A stretch of 36,010 bases of DNA. Origin: an uncultured Clostridia bacterium (GTDB lineage: Bacteria; Bacillota; Clostridia; Oscillospirales; Acutalibacteraceae). The stretch covers positions 1-36,010 of the forward strand of contig CAMAZY010000028.1 of the NCBI GenBank assembly GCA_945863885.1. Direction: 5' to 3'. The position numbers and the translations under genes were made by a program. Positions 5,490 through 13,509 of this stretch are shown here, piece by piece; positions within the stretch are counted from its first letter, which is position 1; each line of letters opens with the position of its first letter. The notes beneath the pieces are model-generated. The model did not search any database, was not told the DNA's origin, and saw nothing but the letters and a program-made list of their open reading frames with translations.

Positions 5490-5906
5490 ATGAAGAAGTG
5501 CAAAAAGCATGAAAATGAAATGGCAAAGCTTTCCGAAAGCAACAACCGCCTGAGCCGTCAGGTTGAGCATCTGACACAGTTGCTTGCGTCGTCTGAGGAT
5601 TGTAAACGGTGGGCATATGACGAGCTTTTAAAGGCGAATCAGGAGATTATCAAAATCGAGAGGGAACGCCGGGAAAGCGGTTCGATTTATACCGTGTCCA
5701 AGCGTGAGACGGAGCTTGAAAGACAACTCGAATCCGAGCGCATGAGGGCAGACGGACTTACGGAGATGCTTGAAAAGGCAAAAAAAGAGATCGAAAGGCT
5801 GAAACGGCAACGCAGGGAAATGGCGAGAGTTCCGATGAGCCGGGAAAAAGCCGCAGAGATATTCTTCGAGGGAGAAGAACAGAAAGGCGGTGAAAGCGAT
5901 GAATGA
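5490..5906 (+). CDS. Coiled-coil early protein
   Basis: The 138-residue protein is almost entirely charged helix with heptad periodicity (SNNRLSRQVEHLTQLLAS, then ETELERQLESERMRADGLT, then MLEKAKKEIERLKRQRREM). It starts with the lysine-rich MKKCKKHENEM and ends in an acidic tail. GGAGGAT lies before the ATG. No enzymatic motif is visible. It overlaps the next gene by eight bases. Confidence 0.7.
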   Translation: MKKCKKHENEMAKLSESNNRLSRQVEHLTQLLASSEDCKRWAYDELLKANQEIIKIERERRESGSIYTVSKRETELERQLESERMRADGLTEMLEKAKKEIERLKRQRREMARVPMSREKAAEIFFEGEEQKGGESDE

Positions 5907-6177
5907 TAAGAATTTCATGGGGAAGCCTTCCGCACGCATTGTGCTGACCATAGACGAAAACGGAAGAGTCTGTAACGAAATCATGGAAAGTACCTTAGAC
6001 GTTCTCAAGCTGACGCACAGTCTGCTGTACTCGATTCAGGCAAAGATGAACGTATCAAAAACGCTTCTCAAGGTCATATTCGAGGACGCCATGAGACATG
6101 ACCTTGAGGGGGACGGAAATGTCACCGTTGTGGACGTGAAAGAGTTTTTTAGGCAGGTGGGCAAAGATGATTGTTAA
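5899..6177 (+). CDS. Hypothetical early phage protein
   Basis: I take the ATG at 5899 (92 residues), preceded by AAAGGCGGTGA, over an in-frame GTG at 5890. The protein has an N-terminal strand pair (ARIVLTIDENGRVCNEI), a helical middle (LKLTHSLLYSIQAKMNVSKTL) and a C-terminal GDGNVTVVDVKEFFRQVG. It is co-translated with its neighbours by overlaps on both sides. The family is not recognised. Confidence 0.6.
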   Translation: MNDKNFMGKPSARIVLTIDENGRVCNEIMESTLDVLKLTHSLLYSIQAKMNVSKTLLKVIFEDAMRHDLEGDGNVTVVDVKEFFRQVGKDDC

Positions 6178-6397
6178 CGTTGGTGGATATGTGTTCGGAT
6201 ATGACGAAGACAACGCCGAAATACTCTGCTTCAAGAACAGGAGAATCCGGTATGAACTTAAAGCGCCGGACATCTTTTCAAGAGAGCAGTTCCGGTGGTT
6301 CTGCGAAAAGCTGATTCCGATACTTGAAAATGTGCCGGACGAATATATCGATAGGTGTCTCGATTTTGCAGACCTGACGGAGGATTTTGTATCATGA
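6167..6397 (+). CDS. Hypothetical small protein preceding the helicase-methyltransferase
   Basis: This 76-residue ORF starts inside the end of the preceding gene and overlaps the next one by ATGA (6394-6397). Its sequence begins with two strands (MIVNVGGYVFGYDEDNAEIL) and continues with an amphipathic region (SREQFRWFCEKLIPILENV). Tight coupling suggests it is made with the large enzyme that follows. I do not recognise it. Confidence 0.6.
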   Translation: MIVNVGGYVFGYDEDNAEILCFKNRRIRYELKAPDIFSREQFRWFCEKLIPILENVPDEYIDRCLDFADLTEDFVS

Positions 6398-8886
6398 ACT
6401 ACGAAAGTTTTTTGAAAACGAAAATCGAGCTTGCCCCGTCAAGCGGATTTGAGATTTCCGATTCTGACATCAACCCGGTCTTAAAGCCGCATCAGCGTGA
6501 CGGCGTAAAGTGGGCGGTCAAGGGCGGCTGTCGGGCACTGTTTTACGCATTCGGTCTCGGAAAGACGGTCATGCAGTTGGAGTATTGCCGCATCGTCACC
6601 GAGCATGAGGGCGGAAAAGCTCTGATTGTTTTACCTCTCGGCGTCAAGCAGGAGTTTTCACACGATGCGGTCGAACTGCTTCATATTCCTGCACCGGTAT
6701 ATGTCCGTAACATGGACGAGGTCAGAGCCGCAAGCGGGAACATTCTTTGTACCAACTATGAAAGAATTCGTGACGGCGACATTGACCCGACATACTTCAC
6801 GGCGACGTCTCTTGACGAAGCGGCGGTGCTCCGATCGTTCGGTAGCAAGACGTATCAGACGTTTCTTGACAAGTTCAAGGGCGTCAAATACAAGATTGTC
6901 AACACGGCGACGCCCTCGCCGAATCGGTATAAAGAGCTGATCCACTATGCCGGTTACCTGGAAGTCATGGACACCGGACAAGCATTGACACGGTTCTTCA
7001 AGCGTGACAGCACTAAAGCGAACAATCTGACACTGTATCCGCACATGGAACGTGAATTTTGGCTGTGGCTGTCCTCGTGGGCGTTGTTCGTATCGAAGCC
7101 GTCTGACCTCGGATATTCCGATGAGGGCTACGACCTGCCGAAGCTGACGGTCAACTGGCATGAGCTGAAAAGTGAGCCGAAGTTCAAGGAAGAAAAGGAC
7201 GGTCAGGTCACAATGACCGTTGACGCTTCGGTTTCGCTCAAGGACGCCGCCAAAATCAAAAACGAAAGCATCGCTGCCAGAGTTGCCAAGATGAAAAAGA
7301 TTGTCGATGCTTCGCCGGAAGATCATTTTATCCTGTGGCACGACTTAGAAGCCGAACGGCATGCCATCAAAAAAGCATTACCGGAAGCGGTCGAGATTTA
7401 CGGATCGCTTGACATTGACAAAAGAGAACAGCGGGTAATTGACTTCGCTGAGGGCAGGACGAGACTGCTTGCCACGAAAAAAGAGATTTCAGGCTCAGGC
7501 TGTAACTTTCAAAAGCACTGCCACCGGGCGATATTTGTCGGCATCGACTACGAGTTCAACGACTTCATACAGGCCATTCACCGAATTTACCGCTTCTTAC
7601 AGACCGAGGAGGTCGTGATTGACGTCATCTACATGCAACAGGAAGAGGAAATACAAAAGGTACTGCTTCAGAAGTGGGAACAGCATAACAAGCTTACCGC
7701 CGAGATGGCCGAGATCGTCCGCAAATACGGACTTTCAAACCTTGGAAGAGCCGAAAGTCTCAAGCGAAGCATCGGCATTGAAAAGTGCGTTGTCACCGGG
7801 GAGCATTTCATCGCCGTCAACAACGATTGTGTGCTTCAGACACAGCTGATGGAAGACAACAGCGTTGATCTGATTCATACGTCAATACCTTTCAGCAATC
7901 ACTACGAGTACACGCCGAGCTACAACGATTTCGGACACAACAAGAATACCGAGCGGTTCTTTGAACAGATGGACTATCTGTCGCCGGAGCTGTTGCGAAT
8001 TTTAAAGCCCGGAAGGGTTTTCGCCTGTCACGTCAAAGACCGGGTGCTGTTCGGAAACGTCACCGGCACCGGCATGCCGACCATGGAGCCGTTCCATGCA
8101 CAGTGCATCATGCATTACATGAAACACGGCTTTCAGTACTTCGGCATGATTACGGTCATAACAGACGTTGTCAGAGAAAACAATCAGACCTACCGTCTCG
8201 GCTGGTCAGAACAGTGCAAGGACGGAACAAAGATGGGCGTCGGTTGCCCGGAATACATTCTGCTTTTCCGGAAGCTTCCGACCGACACGTCCACGGCATA
8301 TGCGGACGTACCGGTCAGCAAAACCAAAGAGGACTACACCAGAGCCCGGTGGCAGATTGACGCACACGCCTTCTGGCGTTCATCAGGTGACCGCCCGGTC
8401 AGTTTCGAAGAGGTCAAAAACCTCAAGTCGGAAATTGCCGGAAAGCAATTCACAGAGCAGTCACGCAAGGCGATCTACGACTATGAAAGTCATGTCGAGC
8501 TTGCCGAAAGCTTAGACGAAATGAAACGGCTGCCGGCTTCGTTTATGACGGTTGCACCGGGAAGCTGGTCAGAGGACGTATGGGACGACGTCAACCGCAT
8601 GAGGACACTTAACACCACACAATGTCAGAAGAACCGCGTTCAGCATGTCTGTCCGTTACAGCTTGACATCGTCGAGCGGATCATCCGGCGGTACTCCAAC
8701 GAGGGCGAAACCGTATTTGACCCGTTCGCCGGGCTTTTCACGGTACCGATGACCGCCGTGAAGATGAACCGCGAAGGCTACGGCGTAGAGCTTAACAGTG
8801 ACTATTTCAAAGACGGCGTCATGTACTGCAAGGAAGCGGACGCCGGACGGAGCATGCCGACGCTGTTTGACATGATAGGAGGATAA
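6394..8886 (+). CDS. SNF2-like helicase fused to a beta-class DNA methyltransferase
   Basis: I start at the ATG at 6394 (830 residues), which overlaps the previous stop and follows ACGGAGG. Residues about 30-410 are an SF2/SNF2-type ATPase: AFGLGKT (Walker A, 52-58), SLDEAA (motif II, 139-144), TATPSPNR (motif III, 171-178), then GSGCNFQKHCHRAIFVG and the arginine-finger motif QAIHRIYR (393-400). Residues about 460-815 are a permuted methyltransferase with motif IV first (HTSIPF, 495-500) and motif I last (FDPFAGLFTVP, 775-785; YGVELNSDYF, 796-805). Such enzymes methylate A-N6 or C-N4. Motif IV has Ile where SPPF/DPPY has Pro, and motif I has GLF rather than GxG, so activity is not assured. 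Possible roles are self-modification against restriction, or replication. Confidence 0.88.
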   Translation: MNYESFLKTKIELAPSSGFEISDSDINPVLKPHQRDGVKWAVKGGCRALFYAFGLGKTVMQLEYCRIVTEHEGGKALIVLPLGVKQEFSHDAVELLHIPAPVYVRNMDEVRAASGNILCTNYERIRDGDIDPTYFTATSLDEAAVLRSFGSKTYQTFLDKFKGVKYKIVNTATPSPNRYKELIHYAGYLEVMDTGQALTRFFKRDSTKANNLTLYPHMEREFWLWLSSWALFVSKPSDLGYSDEGYDLPKLTVNWHELKSEPKFKEEKDGQVTMTVDASVSLKDAAKIKNESIAARVAKMKKIVDASPEDHFILWHDLEAERHAIKKALPEAVEIYGSLDIDKREQRVIDFAEGRTRLLATKKEISGSGCNFQKHCHRAIFVGIDYEFNDFIQAIHRIYRFLQTEEVVIDVIYMQQEEEIQKVLLQKWEQHNKLTAEMAEIVRKYGLSNLGRAESLKRSIGIEKCVVTGEHFIAVNNDCVLQTQLMEDNSVDLIHTSIPFSNHYEYTPSYNDFGHNKNTERFFEQMDYLSPELLRILKPGRVFACHVKDRVLFGNVTGTGMPTMEPFHAQCIMHYMKHGFQYFGMITVITDVVRENNQTYRLGWSEQCKDGTKMGVGCPEYILLFRKLPTDTSTAYADVPVSKTKEDYTRARWQIDAHAFWRSSGDRPVSFEEVKNLKSEIAGKQFTEQSRKAIYDYESHVELAESLDEMKRLPASFMTVAPGSWSEDVWDDVNRMRTLNTTQCQKNRVQHVCPLQLDIVERIIRRYSNEGETVFDPFAGLFTVPMTAVKMNREGYGVELNSDYFKDGVMYCKEADAGRSMPTLFDMIGG

Positions 8887-8889
8887 CAG

Positions 8890-9084
8890 ATGCGGGCAGT
8901 TTTACAGCTCGTGAACGCCGGGCACGTCAACATTCCCGGCGACGAAATTGAAAAGGACGGAGAATGGTTCATTGTCAGAGCCGACGGAAAGCTTGTCGGC
9001 ATGTTTGACGAGGGAGAAGTCAAGACCATTCATCTGTCAGACAGAAAACCGAAACAGGAGGGAACGGAACATGACAACACTTGA
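8890..9084 (+). CDS. Hypothetical small protein
   Basis: The 64-residue product starts just after the methyltransferase stop (GGAGGATAACAG before the ATG). It looks like a small beta domain (AVLQLVNAGHVNI, EWFIVRADGKLVGMFDEGEV) with a polar tail. It is part of the same operon and overlaps the next small gene. The family is not recognised. Confidence 0.6.
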   Translation: MRAVLQLVNAGHVNIPGDEIEKDGEWFIVRADGKLVGMFDEGEVKTIHLSDRKPKQEGTEHDNT

Positions 9085-9190
9085 ATGTTTAAAGCTTTTA
9101 GCCCTGATGGCAAGTCCGATGTTTGCTGCGCTTGCAGCTTGGGTCGTGTGGGATAAGATCGAGGAAAAGATGGAGAAGAGGAAAAGGTAA
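9071..9190 (+). CDS. 39-residue single-helix membrane peptide
   Basis: The ATG at 9071 follows AGGAGGGAACGG within the end of the preceding gene. The product has a hydrophobic segment (LLALMASPMFAALAAWVVW) and a charged tail (DKIEEKMEKRKR). Its TAA is shared with the next start (TAATG), so it is translationally coupled to the PAPS-reductase-like gene. The function is unknown. A reading in the same frame from 8948 exists but has no start signal. Confidence 0.6.
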   Translation: MTTLECLKLLALMASPMFAALAAWVVWDKIEEKMEKRKR

Positions 9191-10359
9191 TGGAAAGCGT
9201 ATTTGAACGTATGGAGCGTGAGCATACAGAATATAAGGTCGATATGTTTCGTGTCAAACAACAGCTTCCGTACGAAATAAAAAAGAAATACGCCGCCATG
9301 AAAGCATGGCAATTTCAAAAAGAATGCTGGCAGAAAGGATATAACTATCACGTTTCGGTCGGAGGACTCGACAGCATTACATTGTATCTTTTCTTGCTTT
9401 CAATCGGTATTCCAGATCTGAAAGCCGTAAGCGTATCAAGTCTTGAAGATAAGAGCATACGAAAGATTCATCGGGCACTGAATATAGAGTGTCTGAAGCC
9501 GTCACTTCGACCTGACGGGACACGGTGGACGAAAGCGAAGATTTTGCAGGAATTTGGATTTCCTGTTCTTTCAAAGGAAATTGCCGCGAAAATCGAGCTT
9601 TTGCAAAATCCTTCAGAGGACAACAAGACTGTCCGTCACGCAATCATCACCGGGGAAACCGGAGCTTACGGCGGCTTTCAGAAAAGCTCGAGAATGAAAC
9701 TTTCGCAGATATGGCTTGAAAAGTTCGGCGGATATGAAAACGATAATGAGGGCGTGAATTATCAAAAGCCGGATTTTCTCGTGTCATCGAAGTGTTGCTA
9801 TTATCTCAAAGAAAAACCGTGTGATGATTGGGCGAAAGAACATAACTCCGTTCCGTATTTAGGTCTTATGGCATCAGAAGGCGGAAGAAGGGCGAAAGCG
9901 TTGATGATGCACGGATGTAATTACTTCGGAAAGAGCGCCATCAGGTCGGCACCGTTTGCGATATTCTCAAGAAATGACATTCTACGGCTTGCACTTGAGA
10001 TGAACGACTGGTATCAGCTTCATTATTCGGAATACGGATTCTCACCGCTTGAAAGCACGATTCCGGATATCTACGGAACAATCGAGCAAAACCAAAAAGG
10101 TGAGCTTTACACGACCGGAGCCAAAAGAACAGGTTGTGACATTTGCGGCTTCGGCGTACACATGGAAAAGCGACCGAATCGGTTCGATTTATTGAAAGAA
10201 CGCAATCCGAAAGCATGGGAATATTGGATGTTCAATGTCTGCCACGACGACAAGGGGAGCCCATACGGATGGGCGAAGGTGCTTGACTATATCGGCGTCG
10301 GTTACGATTGGCAGGACGGAAAGATGATCGGAACGGACGGTCAGATGACATTATTTTAG
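9190..10359 (+). CDS. PAPS reductase/ATP-pyrophosphatase-family protein (IbrA/DndC-like)
   Basis: The 389-residue protein carries a PP-loop variant, HVSVGGLDSITL (54-65), matching the SGGxDS nucleotide-binding loop of the adenine-nucleotide alpha-hydrolase superfamily. Cysteines in SSKCCYYLKEKPC (about 198-209) and GCDICGFG (315-322) could bind an iron-sulfur cluster or zinc, as in DndC-type proteins. It ends QMTLF, close to the beta-clamp motif QLxLF. It is followed by a ParB-like gene, the same pair as IbrA/IbrB of enterobacterial prophages. Superfamily members use ATP or PAPS to activate or reduce sulfur. A role in DNA or RNA sulfur or nucleotide chemistry is plausible but unproven. Confidence 0.85.
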   Translation: MESVFERMEREHTEYKVDMFRVKQQLPYEIKKKYAAMKAWQFQKECWQKGYNYHVSVGGLDSITLYLFLLSIGIPDLKAVSVSSLEDKSIRKIHRALNIECLKPSLRPDGTRWTKAKILQEFGFPVLSKEIAAKIELLQNPSEDNKTVRHAIITGETGAYGGFQKSSRMKLSQIWLEKFGGYENDNEGVNYQKPDFLVSSKCCYYLKEKPCDDWAKEHNSVPYLGLMASEGGRRAKALMMHGCNYFGKSAIRSAPFAIFSRNDILRLALEMNDWYQLHYSEYGFSPLESTIPDIYGTIEQNQKGELYTTGAKRTGCDICGFGVHMEKRPNRFDLLKERNPKAWEYWMFNVCHDDKGSPYGWAKVLDYIGVGYDWQDGKMIGTDGQMTLF

Positions 10360-10370
10360 GAGGATAAACC

Positions 10371-11663
10371 ATGATTGAAAATATAGACGTTACACTTCTT
10401 GAGCCGCACCCGGACAACCCGAGAAAGGATGTAGGGGACGTTTCGGAACTTGCCGAAAGCATCAAGGCAAGCGGAATTTTGCAAAATTTGACAGTCGTAC
10501 CGCATGAGTGCAAGTACCGTGTTATCATCGGGCACAGACGGCTTGCGGCGACGAAGAAAGCCGGATTGACTTCTCTTCCTTGTACCGTGAGCGACATGGA
10601 CTACAAGACACAGCTTGCAACCATGCTGTCCGAGAACATGCAGCGAGTTGACTTGACGGTCGTTGAGCAGGTACAGGGCATTCAGATGATGCTTGACCTT
10701 GGGGAAAGCGTGCAGGACGTTGCCGGAAAAACGGGATTTACCGTTAAGACCGTCAAACAACGTTCAAGGCTTTCTGCACTTCCGGCAGACAAGCTTAAAG
10801 AAGCGGAAGCCAAAGGCGGCACGATTGAAGAATATCTCAAGTGCCTTGAGTTTGACGGAAAAGTGCAGGAACGGCTTCTTTCTTTCTGCGGTACAAGAGA
10901 CTTCAACAACCAGTATCAGAACGAAGTCAGGCGCAGAAAAGAAAACGCCAACAAAGAACAGCTTCTTAAAGAGCTTCAAACCAAAGGATGGAAAGAACTC
11001 CGATCCGGTGAGCAATATTCATGCAGGTACAATCAGATAAAATCGTTTTATTTTTATGACACATACGACTTTTCACAGCCGGTTCTGCCGGACGGAGAGT
11101 ATTACTTCTGCATGGACGTTTCGGCTTTAAGGATTTACGAAAAAGCGAAAAAGTCCGCGCCGAAGAAAAAGAGCCAAAAGGAAATCGAAGCAGAGGAAAA
11201 GCGCAGGAAGCTCAAAGATCTGACCGCGCAGATGTTTGCACTGCGCAGGGACTTCATTTTAAACTTCCGGCAGACAAAGCAGTACCGTGAAACGCTGATG
11301 CGGTGGATGATGGCGTTCACGGCAAGGAACGTCAATTATTTTTACGGACTTGACAAGGGTATTATCAAAGCCGCCGTAAAAGACGACAGCGGCGGATATA
11401 ACCCGGACGAGGAAAAGGTCAAAGAATGGGTGAGGACTTCCCCGGATGCGCTTGCCGTGCTGACGTATTACATTTCGGCTGACTGTGACACAAGAGGATA
11501 TTGCAAGGCAAATTACGGTAACACGCCGCCGGAATATCAGAAGAACGAAGCGCTTGACATGATATATGCGTTTCTTGGCGAACTCGGGTACCGGATGAGC
11601 ACGGAAGAAGAAAAGCTGCAAAACGGTACGCATGAACTGTTCGGAGGTATAGACAATGACTGA
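10371..11663 (+). CDS. ParB/IbrB-like DNA-binding and possible nuclease protein
   Basis: Of 430 residues, the first 140 are a ParB/Srx-fold domain: EPHPDNPRKD (11-20), IGHRRLAA (53-60), MLSENMQRVDLTVVEQ (85-100), then a KorB-like HTH (SVQDVAGKTGFTVKTVKQR, 113-131). GHRR is the nucleotide-binding motif of ParB proteins. The remaining 290 residues are a helical, lysine-rich extension typical of phage ParB-like proteins and not of chromosome-segregation ParB; no parA is present. GGAGGATAAACC precedes the ATG. Its pairing with the PAPS-reductase-like gene matches IbrB with IbrA. Confidence 0.88.
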   Translation: MIENIDVTLLEPHPDNPRKDVGDVSELAESIKASGILQNLTVVPHECKYRVIIGHRRLAATKKAGLTSLPCTVSDMDYKTQLATMLSENMQRVDLTVVEQVQGIQMMLDLGESVQDVAGKTGFTVKTVKQRSRLSALPADKLKEAEAKGGTIEEYLKCLEFDGKVQERLLSFCGTRDFNNQYQNEVRRRKENANKEQLLKELQTKGWKELRSGEQYSCRYNQIKSFYFYDTYDFSQPVLPDGEYYFCMDVSALRIYEKAKKSAPKKKSQKEIEAEEKRRKLKDLTAQMFALRRDFILNFRQTKQYRETLMRWMMAFTARNVNYFYGLDKGIIKAAVKDDSGGYNPDEEKVKEWVRTSPDALAVLTYYISADCDTRGYCKANYGNTPPEYQKNEALDMIYAFLGELGYRMSTEEEKLQNGTHELFGGIDND

Positions 11664-12204
11664 ATACATAGAGCGTGAAGCGTTGATTGAATTCGTCAAA
11701 CAAAATACGCCAGATATAAACGGTGAGACTACAATCGAGTGTGTTGAAAGAGCAATCAGAATCTATCCTGCCGCCGATGTGGTGGAAGTCAGGCACGGTA
11801 AATGGATTGAAGATCATGAATTCTTCAAATGCTCGGAATGCGGGTATTTGACAGATTATAGGTTTTCAAATTTCTGCCCCGACTGCGGCGCAAAAATGGA
11901 CGGTAAGTTGTGTAATGAAATGACACCCGAAGAAGCAATCAAAACGATTCAGGTCGCTGTTGCCGAGGTCGAATGGAATTATCCGCTTGAGTATGCTATC
12001 GCTTTTGAAGCGGCGATAAATGCACTTGAAAAGCAGATAGCGAAAAAGCCGATAGATATTGGCACAACCGTTTTGACTTGGGGTTTGTGTCCTGAGTGTA
12101 AAGGCGAACTTAAAAAGCTCGGAGGGAAACCAAACAGACTGTTCGAGGGAACTGCTTATTGCCCTGATTGCGGTCAGGCGTTGGATTGGAGGGAGACGGA
12201 ATGA
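11656..12204 (+). CDS. Double zinc-ribbon protein
   Basis: The 182 residues contain two zinc ribbons. The first, at about 57-78, is FKCSECGYL...FCPDCGAK; the second, at about 144-176, is GLCPECKGEL...YCPDCGQAL. The first is preceded by YIEREALIEFVKQ and AADVVEVRHGKW, and the second by EAIKTIQVAV...AFEAAINALEKQ. As I recall, these two halves often occur as separate small phage proteins in Clostridia, so this looks like a fusion. It overlaps ParB upstream and the XF1762 gene downstream. Nucleic-acid or protein binding is likely; no enzyme motif is visible. Confidence 0.75.
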   Translation: MTEYIEREALIEFVKQNTPDINGETTIECVERAIRIYPAADVVEVRHGKWIEDHEFFKCSECGYLTDYRFSNFCPDCGAKMDGKLCNEMTPEEAIKTIQVAVAEVEWNYPLEYAIAFEAAINALEKQIAKKPIDIGTTVLTWGLCPECKGELKKLGGKPNRLFEGTAYCPDCGQALDWRETE

Positions 12205-12641
12205 CGCAAATAGCACCTATATCGTTAAGAGAAGCAAACAATTTTGTGACAAATCATCACAGACATCATAAGGCGGTTAGAGGTTGCAAATTCTGTATTG
12301 CGCTAATCGGAGAAGATTCAGATATAGTTGGAGTGGCTATATGCGGTAGACCTGTAAGCCGTTATTTGGATAACGGAACAACACTTGAAATCAACCGATT
12401 ATGCACGAATGGTTATAAAAATGCTTGCTCCCGCTTATATGGTGCTTGTGTACGCATTGCCAAAGAAATGGGATATAAAAAAGTGATTACTTACATACTT
12501 GAGAGCGAAAACGGTTCAAGCTTAAAAGCCAGCAATTTCATATGCGAGGGTGTTGCCGGAGGTAAAATTTGGACAGGAGAAAGAAAACGTGACAATGGCG
12601 TCCCATGTGAGCTTAAACAAAGATGGGTTAAATACTTATAA
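12201..12641 (+). CDS. XF1762-family protein, GNAT-like and possibly Mom-related
   Basis: The start is the ATG at 12201 after GGAGGGAGACGG, overlapping the previous stop (146 residues); a longer frame from 12168 is rejected. The sequence fits the XF1762 family: ISLREANNFVTNHHRHHK (7-24), VGVAICGRPVSRYLDNGTTL (43-62), EINRLCTNGYKNACSRLY (63-80), GYKKVITYILESENGSS (91-107). The strand-helix-strand pattern is a GNAT acyltransferase fold. The sequence also resembles the layout of phage Mu Mom, a GNAT-fold DNA adenine modifier, in its ExNRL segment and SENGSSLKASNF turn. Placement beside ParB, PAPS-reductase and methyltransferase genes supports a DNA-modification role; the reaction is not shown. 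Confidence 0.8.
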   Translation: MTQIAPISLREANNFVTNHHRHHKAVRGCKFCIALIGEDSDIVGVAICGRPVSRYLDNGTTLEINRLCTNGYKNACSRLYGACVRIAKEMGYKKVITYILESENGSSLKASNFICEGVAGGKIWTGERKRDNGVPCELKQRWVKYL

Positions 12642-12663
12642 AATAAATGGCAGGTGATACGGA

Positions 12664-12996
12664 ATGAAAACTTGTAAATACTGTATTCATTATGCGAGAT
12701 GCGTCGAAATATATGAAGCATCTGGATTTTTCTTCGACTATGAAAAAAGCTGTTGCAAACAATTCTCTGATCGCTCCGAATGGGTGCATCTTCCCTGCAA
12801 TGTGGGTGATACGGTGTATCATGTCTATCCGAAAAAAGGCATACAGACAAACACGGTCAGACAAATTCAGATTGGTTCGTGCGGGATGAATATATTTGAT
12901 TTCAACGGATTCTTTGAACCGTCTGTTTTCGGCAAAACCGTCTTTCTCACCCGTGAAGAAGCGGAAAAGGCGTTGAAAGGAAGTGAAACGGAATGA
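12664..12996 (+). CDS. Cysteine-rich hypothetical phage protein
   Basis: The 110-residue protein opens with MKTCKYCIHYARC and KSCCKQF, a cysteine cluster suited to one zinc. A beta-rich part (LPCNVGDTVYHVYPKKGIQT, then FGKTVFLTREEAEKAL) follows, which resembles small SH3-like phage proteins of Clostridia in which the end reads as gkt-vFLTreEAekAL. AGGTGATACGG precedes the ATG. It overlaps the next gene by ATGA. The function is unknown. Confidence 0.65.
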   Translation: MKTCKYCIHYARCVEIYEASGFFFDYEKSCCKQFSDRSEWVHLPCNVGDTVYHVYPKKGIQTNTVRQIQIGSCGMNIFDFNGFFEPSVFGKTVFLTREEAEKALKGSETE

Positions 12997-13502
12997 AGGA
13001 CAATCTAACAGCGGACGATCTGATAAAGGCGAAGAAAACTTTTGATGAAATCAAGCCTCCGACATTGAAAGAATCGCAGGCGTTTGAACGATATCTTCAA
13101 AAGAGCTTTGAAAGCTGCAAGAACAATTACCGGAAAGAACGCGCACGGCAGCATGATGATACTGTCGCAAGTATACAGGAGATGACGGATAGACTGTTCA
13201 ACGCGTGTGACGAAAATTACATACCGCCGGTAACGATATACACGCAACAAATAGTCGACAGCGTTGAAGACGATATTTATAAAACCGTTATCGGATATGG
13301 CGTTGACGTAGACAGAAACGAGCTGATCAGGGCGCTGACATATGACCGGGAACAGTATAAACAGGGATATCATGCCGGTGTTGTAAGAACAGTGAATCTA
13401 TTGCGTGCGATGATTCAAAAGTTTGAAATGAGCCGGACAATGAAAGATGAACTTGAGTATATATTCAGGGGGATTCTTGATGACGCACGACACAGGAGGT
13501 AA
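12993..13502 (+). CDS. Hypothetical helical phage protein
   Basis: The 169-residue protein is mostly charged helix (LIKAKKTFDEIKPP, RYLQKSFESCKNNYRKERA, DELEYIFRGILDDARHRR). The segment ELIRALTYDREQYKQGYHAG resembles a short element seen at the ends of several Clostridia phage proteins. It is coupled to the gene upstream by ATGA. No catalytic motif is visible. Confidence 0.6.
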   Translation: MKDNLTADDLIKAKKTFDEIKPPTLKESQAFERYLQKSFESCKNNYRKERARQHDDTVASIQEMTDRLFNACDENYIPPVTIYTQQIVDSVEDDIYKTVIGYGVDVDRNELIRALTYDREQYKQGYHAGVVRTVNLLRAMIQKFEMSRTMKDELEYIFRGILDDARHRR

Positions 13503-13509
13503 AAATAAC

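Noticed and set aside
6658-7341. 227-codon minus-strand frame inside the helicase
   Set aside because: It is antisense to conserved SNF2 motifs, and no promoter or ribosome site was found.
10371-11663. Partition system (ParB of a plasmid-prophage)
   Set aside because: No ParA ATPase and no parS-like repeats nearby; the long C-terminal part and PAPS-reductase partner point to the IbrB-like group.
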